NCBI GenBank assembly: GCA_000525675.1
Contig: CP002190.1
Location: 1,612,001 to 1,676,000, forward strand
Direction of reading: 5' to 3'
From: Bdellovibrio bacteriovorus W
GTDB taxonomy: Bacteria; Bdellovibrionota; Bdellovibrionia; Bdellovibrionales; Bdellovibrionaceae
DNA: 64,000 nt
The notes under the pieces were generated by a model. The model was not told where the DNA came from and did not search any database. It saw only the letters and a list, made by a program, of their open reading frames with translations. Shown in pieces: positions 52,758-61,912 of the stretch; within the stretch, counting starts at the first letter, position 1; each line of letters begins with the position of its first letter. A program made the position numbers and the translations under genes.

Positions 52758-53221
52758 TACTCAGTCACCGGAGTTTCAATAGCGCCCTCAGACGGAGCTT
52801 CTTGTACAGGTGCTGCTGGAGTTGGATTTACCATGGGACGATCTGCACACTCATAGAGTTTTACCAATCGGGCTCCGAAGTATGTGTCTTTTTTGCGCAA
52901 CTCCCAAGGAGGATTAGGCAAGAAAACAGCCTCGGCGCATTGCCCGCGATTCACCACCGCCCATTGACGATCTTCTGATGAAGCTGTGAATATTTCTCCG
53001 GTTTCAGTCTTAATACCGATAGCGAAGGAATAAACCTTTCCCATGTCGGCATCTGTACGAGTCATTAATGCGACTGGAATTTCAATTCGTTCCACTCCCA
53101 CTATTTCCCCTTTAACTGTCTTAGAAAATATGACACTGTAGTTTGCCATAATAATCCAAAGAAGAGCGCCAATTATCAATAAGGTCATCAATGATTTTGT
53201 AAACTTCCAAATTGTTGTCAT
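52757..53221 (-). CDS. Membrane-anchored periplasmic protein of unknown function
   Basis: The 154-residue protein has one N-terminal membrane helix (about residues 8-27, LMTLLIIGALLWIIM). A small beta domain follows (KGEIVGVERIEIPVAL, then EDRQWAVVNRGQCAEA), and the tail is rich in Pro/Ala/Glu. No family is recognised. It is first in the operon with the TauE/SafE permease and DUF1634 gene, and its stop overlaps the next start. A role in that transport unit is inferred. Confidence 0.72.
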   Translation of the reverse strand: MTTIWKFTKSLMTLLIIGALLWIIMANYSVIFSKTVKGEIVGVERIEIPVALMTRTDADMGKVYSFAIGIKTETGEIFTASSEDRQWAVVNRGQCAEAVFLPNPPWELRKKDTYFGARLVKLYECADRPMVNPTPAAPVQEAPSEGAIETPVTE

Positions 53222-53273
53222 TCCTTTGAATTATAGGTTAGTTTAAGGGCCGTCAACAAAAAGGACTTCTGCC

Positions 53274-54518
53274 GTGTTCTCAAAGCAAGAAAAAATCCTA
53301 TTAGGTATCCTAGCCACAATCCAGTTTAGTTCCATCGTCGATTTCATGATTATGATGCCGCTAGGCCCCCAACTTATGCGGATGTTTGAAATCAATCCCC
53401 ATCAGTTCGGACTCCTGGTTTCGTCTTATACTTTTTGTGCAGCGATTAGTGGCTTCTTAGCTTCCTTCTTTATCGATCGCTACGATCGCAAGATGTGCCT
53501 GCTGTTCTTCTACGTAGGATTCTCTTTGGGAACTTTAGCCTGCGCAATGGCGCCTACCTATGAAACACTTCTGTTTGCCAGAGGCCTCACAGGTGTCTTC
53601 GGTGGTGTCCTTAGCTCGCTTGTTTTATCAATTGTCAGCGACGCCATTTCTTATGAGCGTCGCGGAAGCGCCATGGGAGTTATTATGACTTCCTTCTCTA
53701 TGGCGAGTATCTTAGGTGTTCCTTTTAGTCTGTTCTTAGCCAATGCATTTTCATGGCATGCTCCGTTTGTTTTCTTAGGAGCGATCTCTTTACTAATCTG
53801 TGGCGTGATTTGGTTCTATGTCCCGAATATGCGCGTCCACCTGATGCAATCCAGAGAAAAAGAACCCATCCACCGTGCCGTGACTCGCATCCTTCACAAC
53901 TCTAACCAAAGACGCGCATTGCTGTTTATGGCTTCTGTGATGTTTGGGCACTTTGCGATCATTCCCTTTCTTTCCCCTTCACTTGTCGCCAACGCTGGTA
54001 TGACCGAATCTCAACTGCCTTTTATGTACATGGCTGGCGGAATTTGCACGATCTTCTCATCTCCAATGTTAGGTCGCCTCTCTGACCGCTTCGGTAAACA
54101 AACCATTTTCCTCTGGGGAGCTTTAATTACTCTGATCCCCTATGTGGTGATAACGAACATGGGTCAAACTCCTCTTTGGGCGATCCTCGCAATCTGTGCG
54201 TTCTTCTTTGTATCTTCAGGTGGTCGTATGATTCCAGCGACAGCCTTGGTTTCTGGAACTTCACTACCGCAACACCGCGGAAGTTTTATGAGCATCGTGA
54301 GCTGCGTGCAGCAGATGGCCTCGGCACTTTCTAGCTATCTTGCGGGGCTTATTATCACCACCGACAGTCAAGGTCATTTGGTGAACTACAACTGGGTCGG
54401 CTACGTTGCTGTGGGTTTTACATTTATAGCGATATATCTTTCTCGCCGTATCGAAACTGTCGATGCGGGGCCTAAAACTTCGGATGAGCTTACTCCGATC
54501 ACTGAACCTGTGATGTAA
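53274..54518 (+). CDS. MFS transporter, probable drug/metabolite exporter
   Basis: The 414-residue MFS protein has twelve helices. DFMIMMPLGPQLMRMF in helix 1 and RYDRKMCL in the 2-3 loop match DHA1-type exporters, and GLTGVFGGVLSSLVLSI is the helix-4 motif. It resembles arabinose-polymer or drug exporters (AraJ/Bcr-like). The start is GTG at 53274 with AAGGA nine bases upstream. It is divergent from the TauE/SafE operon with 52 bases between, so the two share a promoter region. Confidence 0.9.
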   Translation: MFSKQEKILLGILATIQFSSIVDFMIMMPLGPQLMRMFEINPHQFGLLVSSYTFCAAISGFLASFFIDRYDRKMCLLFFYVGFSLGTLACAMAPTYETLLFARGLTGVFGGVLSSLVLSIVSDAISYERRGSAMGVIMTSFSMASILGVPFSLFLANAFSWHAPFVFLGAISLLICGVIWFYVPNMRVHLMQSREKEPIHRAVTRILHNSNQRRALLFMASVMFGHFAIIPFLSPSLVANAGMTESQLPFMYMAGGICTIFSSPMLGRLSDRFGKQTIFLWGALITLIPYVVITNMGQTPLWAILAICAFFFVSSGGRMIPATALVSGTSLPQHRGSFMSIVSCVQQMASALSSYLAGLIITTDSQGHLVNYNWVGYVAVGFTFIAIYLSRRIETVDAGPKTSDELTPITEPVM

Positions 54519-54521
54519 GGG

Positions 54522-54929
54522 CTAGTAGTCCACTTTCTTACGTAAAGTTTTGATTTCGCTGTGGGACCTTTTGGTCTCCACACGCTTTCGCTGAGAGCTG
54601 CGAGTCGGCTTGGTGGCGATTCTTTTTTTCGGCACAAAGAGGGCTTTCTCTACGATCTCGCCAAGGCGACGAATACACTCAGAGCGATTGCGATCCTGAT
54701 CACGAAACTCATCACTGCGAATCACAAGGTCGCCTTCTTTAGTCAGGCGATGCTCAAGTTTTTGAAAAATGCGCTCTTTTTGTTCGGGAGTAAAGGCTTC
54801 AGAGGCTAGAAGATTCCAGCGTAAAACCGCTGCTGAGTTCGTTTTGTTGACGTTTTGGCCCCCAGGCCCGCGAGAGCGTGCATAGCTAAAATCAAGCTCA
54901 TGAAATGGTATTTTAGCTCTTATTTGCAC
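54522..54929 (-). CDS. arfB: Alternative ribosome-rescue factor ArfB
   Basis: The 135-residue protein is a codon-independent peptidyl-tRNA hydrolase. It has the catalytic GGQ at residues 23-25 within SRGPGGQNVNKTNS, and a basic C-terminal tail (RSSQRKRVETKR) that would enter the empty mRNA channel of stalled ribosomes. Its length and lack of codon-recognition domains separate it from full release factors. The start is GTG at 54929 behind AGGGCGA. Confidence 0.93.
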   Translation of the reverse strand: MQIRAKIPFHELDFSYARSRGPGGQNVNKTNSAAVLRWNLLASEAFTPEQKERIFQKLEHRLTKEGDLVIRSDEFRDQDRNRSECIRRLGEIVEKALFVPKKRIATKPTRSSQRKRVETKRSHSEIKTLRKKVDY

Positions 54930-55080
54930 AATATCGCCCTACGCTTTTAAGAAAAACCCTAGACCCAAGAAGTCATTCTAGAATAATCCCCATAACGCCA
55001 GAAGTAAAGACCCTCTCACATAGAGGAATATTTGCGTTGCGGATTCTAGAGGAGTACACTCGGAGACTTAGGAGTACTGT

Positions 55081-56664
55081 ATGTTTGCAATGATTGCATT
55101 GGCCATCGCCGGCATTATTTTGGGCGGAGTTCTTGGTTGGAGTTTCCACAAGTATCTCAACGCTCGCACGCTTCGTCACGCTAAAGACGAAGCTCAGCAC
55201 ATCGTAGGCGAAGCTAAAGAATTGATCGAATTAAAAAGCTTAGAAGAAAAAGAACGCATTCAAGAAATTGAAATCGAAATGTGGACAAAGGTTGAACCTG
55301 ACCTTTTGAAATTTGAAAGCCGCATCGAAGAACTTCAAGAACTTGCTGCCGAGAAAAAAAGTAAAGCCGATAATACGCTTCAAGAGGAAAAGAAAAAACT
55401 TTCTGACTATGAAGCGGAAATTAAAAGTCACGAACAAGTTCTTAAGGCAAAAGAAGCCGACTCTTCAAAAACCAAAGAAGTTAAAAAATCTTTGAACCAA
55501 GAGTTTGTTGAAAAGCTGACTTCAAAACTTGAAACGACAGCGGATGCCTTCAAAACTGAGCTGAAGACAAAAATGGAAGAAGAGGCGCATCGCCATGCTG
55601 CTCAGTTTATCGAGCGCTCTGATGAGGACGCCAAAGAAGGTGCAGAGAATCGCGCTAAAAGAGTTTTAAGCTTAGTGATCGACCGCTTTGCTCGCCCCTA
55701 CTGCGCAGAACGCGGTATCGGCGCCGTGAATTTCCCAGACGCCCATGTGCGCAAACTGTTTTGCGACCCAGAGGGGAAAAACATCAAAGCTGTTCAAGAG
55801 TCTTGCGGTTGCGACATTATCGTTGAAGAAAATATGGACATGGTAGGCGTTGCTGGATTTGACCCTGTTCGTAGGGAACTCACTCGTAGAACTTTGGAAA
55901 GAGTTTTTAAAGAGAAGAAAAACATCAATGCTGATTTCATTCGCAAGATTGCGGAGAATCAGAAAAAAGAACTCTTTAAAAATATCAAACACGATGGCGA
56001 CAACTTAGCAAAAGAGCTGAAGCTCGAAGGCCTTAATCCTGAAATCCGTCAGATGATGGGATCTTTGCGCTATCGTTACTCTTTCACTCAGAATCAATAC
56101 TTCCATTGCGGAGAAGTGGGCTGGCTAGCTGGCTTACTGGCTGCTGAGGTTGGTGTCGACATTAAAAAAGCACGCCGTGTGGGCATGCTTCATGACATTG
56201 GCAAATCCATGGACCACTCTCAAGAAGGCGGCCATGCGGTGATCGGAGCAGACTTTATTGAGGCACGCGGAGAAGCTCCTGACGTAGTCCACGCCGTTAA
56301 AGCCCATCACTTTGATGAACAACCTTCAACGGACCACGCGTTTATTGTGATTGCTGCCGATGCGGTTTCTGGGGCTCGCCCTGGAGCACGTCGCTCAACA
56401 ATTGAGTCCTATAACCAAAAGGTCTCTGAGTTGCAGGATATTGCCCGCAGCTTCCAAGGTGTGACTGATTGCTTTGTACTGAGCGGAGGCCGCGAATGCC
56501 GAGTCTTGGTGAACGGCAAAAAGGTCGATGATCTTCAGGCTCTGGAGCTTTCTAAAAAGATTGCTCACAAAATTGAAGAAGAGTGCAACTACCCTGGTTC
56601 TATTAAAGTCGTTGTCGTACGCGAAGTGGTCGTGAGCGAACAAACTCGCAAAGAGATGGCTTAA
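55081..56664 (+). CDS. rny: Ribonuclease Y
   Basis: This 527-residue RNase Y has every part: an N-terminal membrane helix (residues 3-20), a long charged coiled coil (to about 190), a KH domain (VIVEENMDMVGVAGFDPVRR region), and an HD domain with HDIGK and the family signature SGARPGARR. It starts decay of mRNA at the membrane. AGGAG is seven bases before the ATG. It is monocistronic with a strong terminator. Compared with Firmicute RNase Y, the segment with CxC (ESCGCDIIVEE) is unusual but does not affect the catalytic residues. Confidence 0.96.
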   Translation: MFAMIALAIAGIILGGVLGWSFHKYLNARTLRHAKDEAQHIVGEAKELIELKSLEEKERIQEIEIEMWTKVEPDLLKFESRIEELQELAAEKKSKADNTLQEEKKKLSDYEAEIKSHEQVLKAKEADSSKTKEVKKSLNQEFVEKLTSKLETTADAFKTELKTKMEEEAHRHAAQFIERSDEDAKEGAENRAKRVLSLVIDRFARPYCAERGIGAVNFPDAHVRKLFCDPEGKNIKAVQESCGCDIIVEENMDMVGVAGFDPVRRELTRRTLERVFKEKKNINADFIRKIAENQKKELFKNIKHDGDNLAKELKLEGLNPEIRQMMGSLRYRYSFTQNQYFHCGEVGWLAGLLAAEVGVDIKKARRVGMLHDIGKSMDHSQEGGHAVIGADFIEARGEAPDVVHAVKAHHFDEQPSTDHAFIVIAADAVSGARPGARRSTIESYNQKVSELQDIARSFQGVTDCFVLSGGRECRVLVNGKKVDDLQALELSKKIAHKIEEECNYPGSIKVVVVREVVVSEQTRKEMA

Positions 56665-56689
56665 TAAATTCTCTCAAAAAAAATGATAA

Positions 56690-56724
56690 AAAAAAGCTCA
56701 GTGCTCACCGCCTGAGCTTTTTTT
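56690..56724 (+). terminator. Terminator of rny
   Basis: AAAAAGCTCAG and CTGAGCTTTTTTT form the stem with a 10-base loop and seven Ts, 27 bases after the stop. Confidence 0.92.
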
Positions 56725-56831
56725 GTACTTTGTCAGTTCAAATATTAAAATCCCACCATACTCCGTGTTTTTGCAGCATCTAGGAACGAGATATCCTTTA
56801 ATAGAGATGGACTTCAAACAGGAGAATTTTC

Positions 56832-57263
56832 ATGGTGGTTGAAACGACTTCATCCTTAGAAAAACAGCATTCAGCAAGAGTGCTCGTCATTGATGACAAT
56901 CTTGATTCTGTTAAACTCATGTCTCATATTTTGGATCACTATAAGTGCGATGTAACAATGGCCTTTGACGGCCAAGATGCAATTCCACTACTTATCAACC
57001 GACAATTTGATTTAGTGATCTTAGATTGGCAAATGCCTCAAATGGGCGGCCGCGATACTCTTTTGCTCATGGACCGCCTCTTAAACGAAAAAGGCGTAAA
57101 GGTACGCAAACCTATTCCCGTCGTTATCTACACGGGTCACAGCGAAGAAGAACTCGATTTACCTCTAATCAAACACTTCGCCTACACAGGGTTCATCAAC
57201 AAAAAACAATCTTTTAGCTCGATGATGCGCTCCTTCAACTTCATCCTGCGCTCCCTCACATAA
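56832..57263 (+). CDS. CheY-like response regulator (single receiver domain)
   Basis: The 143-residue protein is a lone receiver domain. The acidic pocket is D21 and D22, the phospho-acceptor D65 in LVILDWQMP, T101 in IYTG, and K124 in INKK. No output domain is present, so it must act by protein contact, as CheY or Spo0F do. The start follows GGAG. No kinase gene is adjacent. Confidence 0.92.
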   Translation: MVVETTSSLEKQHSARVLVIDDNLDSVKLMSHILDHYKCDVTMAFDGQDAIPLLINRQFDLVILDWQMPQMGGRDTLLLMDRLLNEKGVKVRKPIPVVIYTGHSEEELDLPLIKHFAYTGFINKKQSFSSMMRSFNFILRSLT

Positions 57264-57283
57264 AAAAATCTTCGCTTCAAAAA

Positions 57284-57323
57284 AACAAAAAAAAATCCCC
57301 ATCTAAAAAAAATAGATGGGGAT
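57284..57323 (-). terminator. Terminator downstream of fadE and the palindromic repeats
   Basis: On the minus strand, GATCCCCATCTA pairs with TAGATGGGGAT, and a run of nine Ts follows. Reading from fadE, it comes after both repeat copies, so they would be part of the fadE 3' untranslated region. Confidence 0.7.
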
Positions 57324-57367
57324 CACAAAAATATTCACTTTCCTCTCCCACCCCACCCAAAAACCAA

Positions 57368-57489
57368 GGTTGGTCAAATGGGTTCAGATGCGAGGCGGAG
57401 GGCACTACCCGCAACGCAGGCGTACTCTAAGTACGCCGGAGAGAGGACAGGGCCCGACAACGAAGTCAGATGGGCCCATTTCACCAACC
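57368..57489. repeat. Palindromic repeat, copy 1 (122 bases)
   Basis: The ends GGTTGGTCAAATGGG and CCCATTTCACCAACC pair over 14 of 15 bases. The centre holds GGCGTACT-CTA-AGTACGCC. GATGCGAGGCGGAGG and CGACAACGAAGT are shared with copy 2. There is no convincing protein frame. Confidence 0.85.
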
Positions 57490-57503
57490 GCTATAAATCA
57501 CAA

Positions 57504-57624
57504 GGTTGGTCAAAAAGGTTTGGATGCGAGGCGGAGGTAGGCTCTCGCAGCGTAGGCGTGCTCAATGCACGTCGAAGCGAGAAAGCCTGCCGACAACGAA
57601 GTAGACAGGCCTTTTTCACCAACC
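57504..57624. repeat. Palindromic repeat, copy 2 (121 bases)
   Basis: The ends GGTTGGTCAAAAAGG and CCTTTTTCACCAACC pair as in copy 1, with paired (compensating) base changes. The centre is GGCGTGCT-CAA-TGCACGTC. A further stem joins TCTCGC (57543-57548) with GCGAGA (57577-57582). It starts 15 bases after copy 1 and ends at the fadE stop codon. Confidence 0.85.
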
Positions 57625-57626
57625 GA

Positions 57627-60083
57627 CTAAGGGATTACTTTGTTGGCGTGGTATTGTTCTTCGTTAAAATCATCAACCAAGATCGCATCATAACGAACAG
57701 CATTTGATTCTTGAATCAACTTGCCTTCTTCCGCTGTGATTACGTTCTTTGCAACAGCTTCATCAACTAAAGTTGCAGGTTTTTGCTTAGGAAGAACTTT
57801 AGTATGAATCGCTTTTCTGATTTTCTTCTCAGCAGCGTCTGCTTTTAAAGAGACAGAGAATGCATACTCAAGACGACCTAATTGTTCGTCACGATTTTTC
57901 GGCATGTAGATGCCTTCCGTCAGACGATCACGGATTCCGCCTTCTTCCATCATTGCTGACGCAATAGCGTGTGACCAACCGTCAGAAGCCTGTGAGCCAA
58001 TAGAGTTGATACGTGACCAAGCACCTAACCAACCTTTGAAGAACCAACGAACTCCTGGGATCTTTAAGTTATCAAAGATACCATCGAAACCTTTTTGGAT
58101 TTCTGCCATACAGTTTTTAAGGCTGTAGTGAACAAAAGCTAGATCTTCTTTACGACGACCTTCAGCTTCAAAACGGCGAAGAACAGAAGTTGCGATATAC
58201 ATATTAGCTAAGATATCAGCAAAACGACCTGTGATTTTCTCACGCATTTTTAACTGACCGCCAAGAACACCCATTGCCACGTCAGCTAATAATGCAAACG
58301 TCGCTGAAGTCCAAGATAGACGACGGAAGTAAACGCGCATTTGCGGGTGACAATCCGGAGTCGCAGCTAAATAACCTCTTGAGCAAGATAACAAGATCGC
58401 ACGGCAAGTATTTCTTACGATGTGACCGATATGACCGAAGAACGCTCTATCGAAACCACGAACGTCGTTCGCTTCGTAGGCTCTAACTTCTTCATAAGCA
58501 AATGGATGCGCACGAAGAGCACCTTGACCAAAGATGATCAATGTACGAGTCATAATGTTAGCACCTTCAACCGTGATACCGATTGGAGTTGCAATATAAA
58601 TTTCAGCTAACAAGTTGCGGGGACCTAAAGAGATACCAGCTCCGCCCATGATGTCCATAGCGTCGTTAATAACTTTACGACCCATTTCAGTCGTATAGTA
58701 TTTCTGCATCGCTGTGATAACGCCTGGCTTGATACCTTTATCAAGAGCACCTAAGCAGTACAATCTCATCGCTTCCATTGTATAAGTTGAAGCACCGATG
58801 CGAGCTAGAGGCTCTTCAACACCTTCGAACTTACCAATTGGCATACCGAACTGTTTACGAATAACAGAGTGAGCAGAAGTCACGCGTGTCGCAAGCTTAG
58901 CTCCACCGGCTGCTTGTGCAGGAAGAGAAATACCACGGCCTGCCGCTAGACACTCCATAAGCATCATCCAACCGCCACCAGCTCCGCTTAAACCACCTAC
59001 GATAGCTTCTTCAGCATCGACAACCACGTCTTTACCGTGTGTTGGGCAGTTATAGAAAGCAGTATTCAATGGATCATGACGACGACCAAGAACAACTCCT
59101 GGAGTCGATGAAGGAATCAAAGCACAAGTGATACCTACGTCTTCACCTTTACCCAAAAGATTCTCTGGGTCACGAAGACGGAACGCAAGACCGATCACAG
59201 AAGAGATCGCCGCTAGAGTGATCCAACGCTTATTCCAGTTCAAACGGATTTTGATACGCCCGTCTTCACCTTTAAATAAAACACCTTGAGAAGTGATTGA
59301 ACCTGCATCAGAACCCGCCGTCGGCTCTGTTAAACCAAAGCATGGGATTTCGGTTCCGTCAGCAAGACGTGGCAACCAATGTTTTTTCTGAGCATCTGTT
59401 CCGTAGTGTGCCAGTAACTCAGCAGGACCCAAAGAGTTTGGAACCATCACTTGAATCGCAACAGCCAATGATCGAGAAGAAAGTTTCATGATCACTTCAG
59501 AGTGACAAAGAGCTGAGAAACCCAGTCCGCCGTATTCTTTAGGAACGATCATACCTAGGAAGCGCTCTTTACGAATAAAGTTCCAGATCTCTTCTGGAAT
59601 TTCTTTAGTTTTATAAATATCCCAGTGATCGATCATTGCACAAAGCTTTTCAACGGGACCTTCCATGAAGGCTTTTTCTTCCGCTGTTAGGCTTGGATAC
59701 GGCTCTTGCATTAAGTTCGAGAAGTTTGGTTTACCAGAGAAAAGATCTTTCTCTACCCACACAACCCCTGCATCCAATGCTGCCTTTTCAGTTGCAGAGA
59801 TGCTTGGCAAGAATTCAAACTTTTTGAAAATGGCGAAAACACCCTTTGTTACCAGCACCGTACGGATTGCTGGAATATTGAAAATCGCTGCAATCACTGC
59901 AAAAGCAATCATCAACCAGATAGGTGCACCAAATCCCCAAAGCATAACTGCTAGGGCAATTGTCCAAACGATCAAAGGACTGCTAAAGAATCCAATGAAC
60001 AATAATAATACCAATGAGCCCAAGACCCAAAGGACCGGCATTTCTGAACAGAAATATCCGTGTAAAGAGTTGAGTAGTTCCAC
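57627..60083 (-). CDS. fadE: Acyl-CoA dehydrogenase FadE
   Basis: The 818-residue protein matches the large gamma-proteobacterial FadE type. Hydrophobic N-terminal helices (residues 14-70) precede an acyl-CoA dehydrogenase core with FGLTEPTAGSDAGS, LNWNKRWITLA and AGRGISLPA, and a long C-terminal extension with DUF1974-like content follows. It catalyses the first step of fatty-acid beta-oxidation at the membrane. GTG start at 60083 lies eight to nine bases behind AAGGAG. It has its own promoter and probably lies alone. Confidence 0.95.
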   Translation of the reverse strand: MELLNSLHGYFCSEMPVLWVLGSLVLLLFIGFFSSPLIVWTIALAVMLWGFGAPIWLMIAFAVIAAIFNIPAIRTVLVTKGVFAIFKKFEFLPSISATEKAALDAGVVWVEKDLFSGKPNFSNLMQEPYPSLTAEEKAFMEGPVEKLCAMIDHWDIYKTKEIPEEIWNFIRKERFLGMIVPKEYGGLGFSALCHSEVIMKLSSRSLAVAIQVMVPNSLGPAELLAHYGTDAQKKHWLPRLADGTEIPCFGLTEPTAGSDAGSITSQGVLFKGEDGRIKIRLNWNKRWITLAAISSVIGLAFRLRDPENLLGKGEDVGITCALIPSSTPGVVLGRRHDPLNTAFYNCPTHGKDVVVDAEEAIVGGLSGAGGGWMMLMECLAAGRGISLPAQAAGGAKLATRVTSAHSVIRKQFGMPIGKFEGVEEPLARIGASTYTMEAMRLYCLGALDKGIKPGVITAMQKYYTTEMGRKVINDAMDIMGGAGISLGPRNLLAEIYIATPIGITVEGANIMTRTLIIFGQGALRAHPFAYEEVRAYEANDVRGFDRAFFGHIGHIVRNTCRAILLSCSRGYLAATPDCHPQMRVYFRRLSWTSATFALLADVAMGVLGGQLKMREKITGRFADILANMYIATSVLRRFEAEGRRKEDLAFVHYSLKNCMAEIQKGFDGIFDNLKIPGVRWFFKGWLGAWSRINSIGSQASDGWSHAIASAMMEEGGIRDRLTEGIYMPKNRDEQLGRLEYAFSVSLKADAAEKKIRKAIHTKVLPKQKPATLVDEAVAKNVITAEEGKLIQESNAVRYDAILVDDFNEEQYHANKVIP

Positions 60084-60112
60084 GCTGTATCTCCTTTATT
60101 GAATACACATTA

Positions 60113-60141
60113 ATTAGACTCCTTTCGTTTGACTTGTGCAA
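60113..60141 (-). promoter_or_regulatory. Sigma70-type promoter of fadE
   Basis: On the minus strand, TTGCAC (60141-60136) and TCTAAT (60118-60113) have a 17-base spacer. Transcription would begin near 60106, giving a leader of about 23 bases. Confidence 0.55.
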
Positions 60142-60470
60142 GAGCTCCAGACCTACAAGCGAGCAATATTATTGATGTTTACGTGGAGCTTTTACTCTAA
60201 AGATATTCGGTCACCGTATTGCTCACAGCCACACCACCATGGACTGAATTTTCTGCAGTAGAAGCTCTAGATAAACAATCTTATGCTACTTAAAATGAAA
60301 CAGTTTTATGAGAGTGTGTGAGATCTCAAAGTCCCTCACTACGATTGAAAGAGATTGCTCTAAGCCTATGTCTTAAAAAAGAGAGTCTGATAGGTTGGAA
60401 ATAGCAGAGATAAAAGTCTAGGAATTTTAAAAAAGGATTCTGAATCTGAGAAAGTCGGGGGCAGAAAATA
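60142..60470. other. Intergenic region without a recognisable gene
   Basis: I see no convincing coding frame in this roughly 330-base stretch. It is bounded by the fadE promoter and the terminator of the small lipoprotein gene. The only local structure I noticed is an AGCTCC / GGAGCT inverted repeat near 60143-60197. Confidence 0.4.
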
Positions 60471-60498
60471 AAAAAGCCCTCTAAAGAGGGCTTTTTTA
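60471..60498 (-). terminator. Terminator of the small lipoprotein gene
   Basis: AAAAAAGCCCTC and GAGGGCTTTTTT pair over 12 bp around TAAA, with T-runs on both strands. The minus-strand gene at 60524 ends just upstream. Confidence 0.9.
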
Positions 60499-60523
60499 TT
60501 TAATCAACTGATCAACTATTGAA

Positions 60524-60715
60524 TTAGTTCGCTGGAGCTTCTTCAGTAGCAGGAGCAGCTTCTTCAGTAGTAGTGTCAGCTGGCTGACCTTCTGCTGGAG
60601 TAGCTTCTTCAGTTGTAGTAACTTCTGGTTGTGGCTCAGTTGGTTGGTTTTTAGAGCATGTGAAACCAGTTGTGAATGATAGTGCTAACAAAGCAGCAAT
60701 TACGATTGCTTTCAT
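60524..60715 (-). CDS. Small Thr/Glu/Ala/Pro-rich exported (lipo)protein
   Basis: The 63-residue product has a signal-like start (MKAIVIAALLALSFTTGFTC). The following cysteine may be lipidated, although TGFTC is not an ideal lipobox. The rest is a low-complexity tail of repeated TTTEEA and AAPATEEAP units. Such short acidic tails are often surface linkers or spacers. AAGGG precedes the ATG at 60715. It is monocistronic with a strong terminator, so it may be highly expressed. No function is known. Confidence 0.72.
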   Translation of the reverse strand: MKAIVIAALLALSFTTGFTCSKNQPTEPQPEVTTTEEATPAEGQPADTTTEEAAPATEEAPAN

Positions 60716-60872
60716 GTTGTATTCCCTTCTTAAATTAAAATGCTTCAAAACTCTTGCAGCCAATTCTTCAACAACGTTCCCTTGGCGGACAAAGTCTTTG
60801 ACACTTCTGTTCTTAACTCGACTAGCGCCAAATTAACCAAATTACACTTGATTGACAATTGAAATCTTGAAT

Positions 60873-61685
60873 TTATTTTTGGCAACGCGGGCACCAGAAG
60901 GTGTTTCGTCCACCCATCACTGCCGCCTTGATCGTACCTTTACAGGTCGGACACAACTCCCCTTCGCGACCATAAACCTTAAACTCATTCTGAAAATATC
61001 CCGAATCCCCAGAGGCTTGTGCAAAGTCACTGATGGAAGATCCTCCCCGACGAATGGATAACTTCAAAATACGTTTTATTTCTGCAACAACCTGATGAGC
61101 CCGTTCTTTGGATAGCTTTTCCGCGGCAAGCTGCGGTTTTACCCCTGCTGCATAAAGAGCTTCGCTGGCGTAAATGTTCCCGACTCCGACAACAACCTTT
61201 TGGTCCATCAAAGCGACCTTCAATGCGACTTTTTTACCACGCAGACTTTCCCATAAACTCGATCCATTAAAGACACGATCCAATGGCTCGGGCCCCAAGT
61301 GATCCAACTTAGGGTGAGAATCCAACCTTTCAATATAGTCAAAATAGCCAAATCTTCGCGGGTCCCGATACGCAAGCCTCATCCCATTTTCAAAATGAAG
61401 ATAGATGTGATCATGAAGTCGCTCATCCCCTACTGGTGCAACGCGCCATGTTCCCGTCATGCCCAAATGCGAAAGCATCCCTCCTTTGGGAGTCCACAAG
61501 ATCAAATACTTTGCGCGCCGCTCAACCCCTGTGATGGGTAACCCCTCTAAGGTACGAATCTGCTTTATGGGAATTGGCTCCCGCAAATCAGGCCGCTTCA
61601 GCTCCACCTTTTTCAGGACGGGTTTGGATTCGAGGATTTTTTCAAGCCCCTGACGGACCACTTCAACTTCGGGAAGTTCAGGCAT
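60873..61685 (-). CDS. mutM: Formamidopyrimidine-DNA glycosylase (Fpg/MutM)
   Basis: The 270-residue enzyme has the invariant N terminus PELPEVE, whose Pro2 and Glu3 are the catalytic pair. K59 is in RRAKYL, the H2TH region is VGNIYASEALY, and the C-terminal zinc finger has CPTC and CPRC. It removes 8-oxoguanine and other oxidised purines and cuts the strand by beta/delta elimination. The gene is alone on its strand and complete. Confidence 0.97.
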   Translation of the reverse strand: MPELPEVEVVRQGLEKILESKPVLKKVELKRPDLREPIPIKQIRTLEGLPITGVERRAKYLILWTPKGGMLSHLGMTGTWRVAPVGDERLHDHIYLHFENGMRLAYRDPRRFGYFDYIERLDSHPKLDHLGPEPLDRVFNGSSLWESLRGKKVALKVALMDQKVVVGVGNIYASEALYAAGVKPQLAAEKLSKERAHQVVAEIKRILKLSIRRGGSSISDFAQASGDSGYFQNEFKVYGREGELCPTCKGTIKAAVMGGRNTFWCPRCQK

Positions 61686-61912
61686 TGGTAGTTCACTCCA
61701 TAAAGATTTGAGGCGACAAACCTCTCTTCAACCATGCCCCAAAACGCGAAAACTCTCTACTCTTTCCTAAATCTTGTTTCAGAGAAATTCACTTCTACAA
61801 AGAGAACTCACGATTCACATCTCAAAGAGCACTACTGCCCAGACATTTAACCGCTTGCATCGCATCCATGGAAAACTTGCCAAGCTCTCGGTTCTTGATC
61901 AGGATAACCTCT

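Noticed and set aside
57316-57707. Open frames across the palindromic repeats downstream of the CheY-like gene
   Set aside because: They consist mainly of translated palindromic repeat and run into the opposite strand of fadE. Pairing changes between copies would not preserve a protein.
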